DNA of 47,377 nucleotides from Gnetum montanum (lineage: Eukaryota; Streptophyta; Gnetopsida; Gnetales; Gnetaceae): positions 202,332 through 249,708 of the forward strand of contig MNCI01003637.1 of the NCBI GenBank assembly GCA_015680685.1, given 5' to 3'. The position numbers were made by a program, and so were the translations under genes. Below, in pieces: positions 44,724 through 47,377 of the stretch. A model generated the notes under the pieces. The model ran no database searches. It was not told the DNA's origin and saw only the letters and a program-made list of their open reading frames with translations. The stretch's first letter is position 1. Each line of letters begins with the position of its first letter.

Positions 44724-46667
44724 TAAAAAGAAATATTAATAAATATTTTTCATTTTCTTCAATTTTATAACTTTTTGTTTTCTAGTTTTTCATTTTTCAA
44801 TTTCTTCTTTTATATTTTTGTATTTTTATCTTTTTATGTTTTTATAAGTAATCTTGTCTATGAATAAAACACTCATGTGGCTCATTGGTTGAGGTGTGTT
44901 CTATGTTATTGAGTCTTGAGTGATCAATTATGTGGACAGTGAGCCCATTACACCCACTCATCCATTCTACAAATAAGAGGTTCTGATCAAGGGTATAGTG
45001 ATATTCTTGACATTTTTAAAAACTTAAAATTAATTTTGTGTTCATTGTACCTAGAATGAAGAAGGATGGACTAAGAGGAAATGCTTAGGGTGTGATATCA
45101 ACAGGACTTGCAGATTCTCTTTGGTAATGTTTGTGGGAGTTGTCATGCAATGTGGTTGTACTAAGATCCTTGTAGATCTAATGAAAAATGTGAGTAAGAG
45201 TAATCAAAAGGAACTTAAAAATCCAATGCTGTTCTAGGGGATCCCACTGGAAAGACATGCACCCATGCCTAAAGGTTGGAAGCTTCTTTGGATTTAGCAA
45301 TCCAAAAAAAAAAGAAGAAAAGAAAGAAAATGAAAAGAAATATGCCATAAAGAAAAAATCACTCCTCCCTTGAATCAAATGTTAAGTGATCGTACACCTT
45401 GTTGTTTTGGTACTCTCATAGTTGCTTATCATGGGATGAAACAATGCAATGTCATTGATTAGAGGAATGGACTTGGTCTTGATCTTGGAATGATGGGTTA
45501 ATGACACATTAATCATGCTTTACACATAGGATTCATTGTGCCTTGGGTCAGTTACCTCATGTCCCAATCTCTACAATCCCTTCTATACTCCATCTCATCT
45601 CGTTGTTCATGTAATTCTAGCTTGTGTCTTGTGTAGCATAGAATTTTTACCTCATTCTGGTGATATTCACATGTGTGTGTTTTGTGGGATGAGAGTGGAT
45701 TACATTTAACCCTTCTAGTACCTATGGAAATTTTAAGGTGTGGTTATGCAAGGGAAAAATAGGTTGGAACCTACTTTAGGGAGGACCCACTTGAGTAATT
45801 TTTGTAATTTGCACTCATAACACATCTTATGCACACCATCTATTACCCTCAGCATATTGGCAATGATTTTATTTCCCTTATTACTATCCCTCTGATTCAA
45901 CATTCCTATGAATCATCACATAACCTTTTTCTCCCATCCGAGGTCCTTATTGATAAATTACACACCATCATAATTATTCGTGCCTTTCGAATTAATTGGA
46001 TTACCCTGGAACCCCTTAATACTAGCCCAATGTCCTTATTTTACAATGTCCATTTCAAGAAAATCTTAAAAAATTTGGTATCTTTCATTGTGCCCAATAT
46101 CAATAAAGCCGAGATATGTGGCTAACATGATATCGCGTCTGTGATGTATCATACGCGATATCGTGTCCCTTCAACTATATATACATGACCTCCATGCCAC
46201 ATCACCTCATTTTCAACTATTCATGTGGGGGAGTTTTCCAATTTTCTCTCTACGACTTGCAATTGCGCAACCCTTGCTTTCATACCCATAACTTGCTTGC
46301 TGGTACTCCGATTTTCATTTTGTCTAAACCTACCTAAACTCAAAGTGTTCAACTTAGTCGTGGGGGTGGAGCACATAGCGAATAGTGCATAAATTTTTTG
46401 AAACTCATCATCACCCTAAGGAAATCATTAAGGATAATTAGTTGTAAAATTAAATAAAATGTATCAAAAACAATTTCATCCCCTTAGCTATACTAGAAAA
46501 TTAAATTTGAAAACCACCTAAGCAAAGAGGACTTAACATTATAATCTTTCGGGGACATGTTCTTCCAATAATTAACACCACAAGGAAATAAAGTAAATCT
46601 ATTAAGGCAAATAGTAAGGTATAACCTAACTTTGATAAAAACCTTACTAACGATTGGCCCTGTGTGA
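44724..46667 (+). other. Noncoding region of the Athila-like element
   Basis: AT-rich after gag, with an A/G-rich tract at 45300-45350. A GATATC pair (46126-46164) is followed by 'caactatatatacatg', which could be an internal TATA, and by 'tttcatacccataacttgc'. A 98-codon open frame at 45829-46125 has no recognised domain. No pol is found. Confidence 0.5.
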
Positions 46668-46673
46668 TTGCAG

Positions 46674-47226
46674 ATGGCCTTGAAACATGGAAAACAGAAG
46701 GTCCTGCTCAAGGTGGGAGCAAACAACCTAGGAGAGGTGAAGGACAAGTTATTTTTGAACAGCATGCAGAGTAGGAGGAATAATTATTTAGTATATACCA
46801 AGAAGACCCTACTACTGTACAATCAAGGTAGGCAGAAGGAGGAGCTGCTGTAGCATTTGAACAGGGATGATATCTCATGTTGCCCTAGGATTGTGTTCAG
46901 ACCATCCATGAAAGGTCCATATTCATTGTAGTGATCATGAAATTAAACTTTGGACGTTTCATAGAATTTTCTCTAGAGGTTGTTAGGGATCACCTCAAAG
47001 GGTCCCCATTATGGTCTACCCACTTTGAAAGTAGTGCCTGGTACTTAGGGGAAACGTACCAATTTTGGCACAACAAAGAAGAAGGCACCACGGTTAACAT
47101 TTGTGGTGTGCCTGTTGATTTCTCTATTCAAGCCATTTTGAAAGTATTAAACCTTCTAAATACAGGGCCAAAGGTTACTCAAAACCATCTAGACACTTTC
47201 AGAACTAAGCAACTTAATAACTATTG
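46674..47226 (+). pseudogene. Transposon-protein-like ORF downstream of the Athila-like gag (continues in decayed form)
   Basis: After an acceptor-like 'tgtgtgattgcag' (46661-46673) a frame opens 'ALKHGKQKVLLKVG' and is broken by stops and a frameshift. It continues at 46931-47226 with 'EVVRDHLKGSPLW' and 'TTVNICGVPVDFSIQAILKV'. The latter resembles the 'V+G+ vdFs  aIn +lgLp' pattern of plant putative transposon-protein domains found in retroelement ORFs. It is in sense with gag, unlike the antisense genes of EA and E2. Remaining sequence to 47377 has no clear frame. Function unknown. Confidence 0.5.
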
Positions 47227-47377
47227 ACAGAGAATAAAAGGGTGGCAGAAGCAAAAGAGAAGGCTGACTAGGATGCCTCTATGGCACAAGCACAAACTTA
47301 CACACATGCCAAGGCACTCAAGGCCTTACAAGAGTAGAAACTCTAGGCCATACTTCAACACCATCAAATCCCAAGAC

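Overview
This is nuclear DNA from a land plant, almost certainly a seed plant with a large, repeat-swollen genome. The species cannot be fixed from the sequence. No single-copy host gene, rRNA, tRNA or CRISPR is visible. The window is nested Ty3/gypsy LTR retrotransposons of the Tat and Athila-like groups, all decayed by scattered nonsense codons that mostly look like C-to-T changes. The lineage calls rest on gag, protease, reverse transcriptase (RT), RNase H and integrase motifs, and on primer-site, polypurine-tract and LTR structure.

Layout. (1) 1-5481, + strand: 3' part of a Tat-like element ('E1'). It holds tandem arrays, a nested foreign solo LTR (2198-3662, perfect CTTGT target duplication), a polypurine tract and a 3' LTR (4090-5481). 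(2) 5482-7486, +: RNase H and integrase remnant of an Athila-like element into which E1 is inserted. (3) 7487-22655, +: a complete but defective Tat-like element ('EA') with two LTRs, a gag-protease frame, a large antisense gene, a stub of RT, tandem arrays and a polypurine tract. (4) 22656-23158: unassigned. (5) about 23159-41702, - strand: a larger related element ('E2') with the full pol set, including a second archaeal-type RNase H domain, and its own decayed copy of the same antisense gene, which therefore reads on the + strand. (6) 41703-47377, +: Athila-like LTR, tRNA-Asp-type primer site, gag without pol, then a transposon-protein-like ORF running off the end.

The most interesting system is the antisense gene inside EA and E2. 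In EA it resolves into eight exons (18288 down to 14023) whose splice sites are all phase-consistent, giving a 1027-codon frame with five nonsense codons. It has its own TATA box. The predicted protein joins an N-terminal, catalytically dead NIF/FCP1-like HAD-phosphatase fold to a plant-transposon-protein-like domain, a charged, helical (possibly coiled-coil) region and an acidic tail. E2 carries the same exon structure: exon 2 is 450 nt in both and intron 3 is 90 bp in both. Arrays built on the word TACGC/GCGTA lie beside both the sense promoter (LTR U3 and 5' leader) and the antisense promoter (5' UTR and intron 1). A second array class, whose units end in TAAACT, separates gag-pro, antisense gene, pol and LTR. 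These may be cis elements read by element-encoded proteins; that is inference.

The three Tat-like elements form a reduction series. E2 has everything, EA has lost most of pol but kept gag-pro and the antisense gene, and E1 has lost both the antisense gene and pol.
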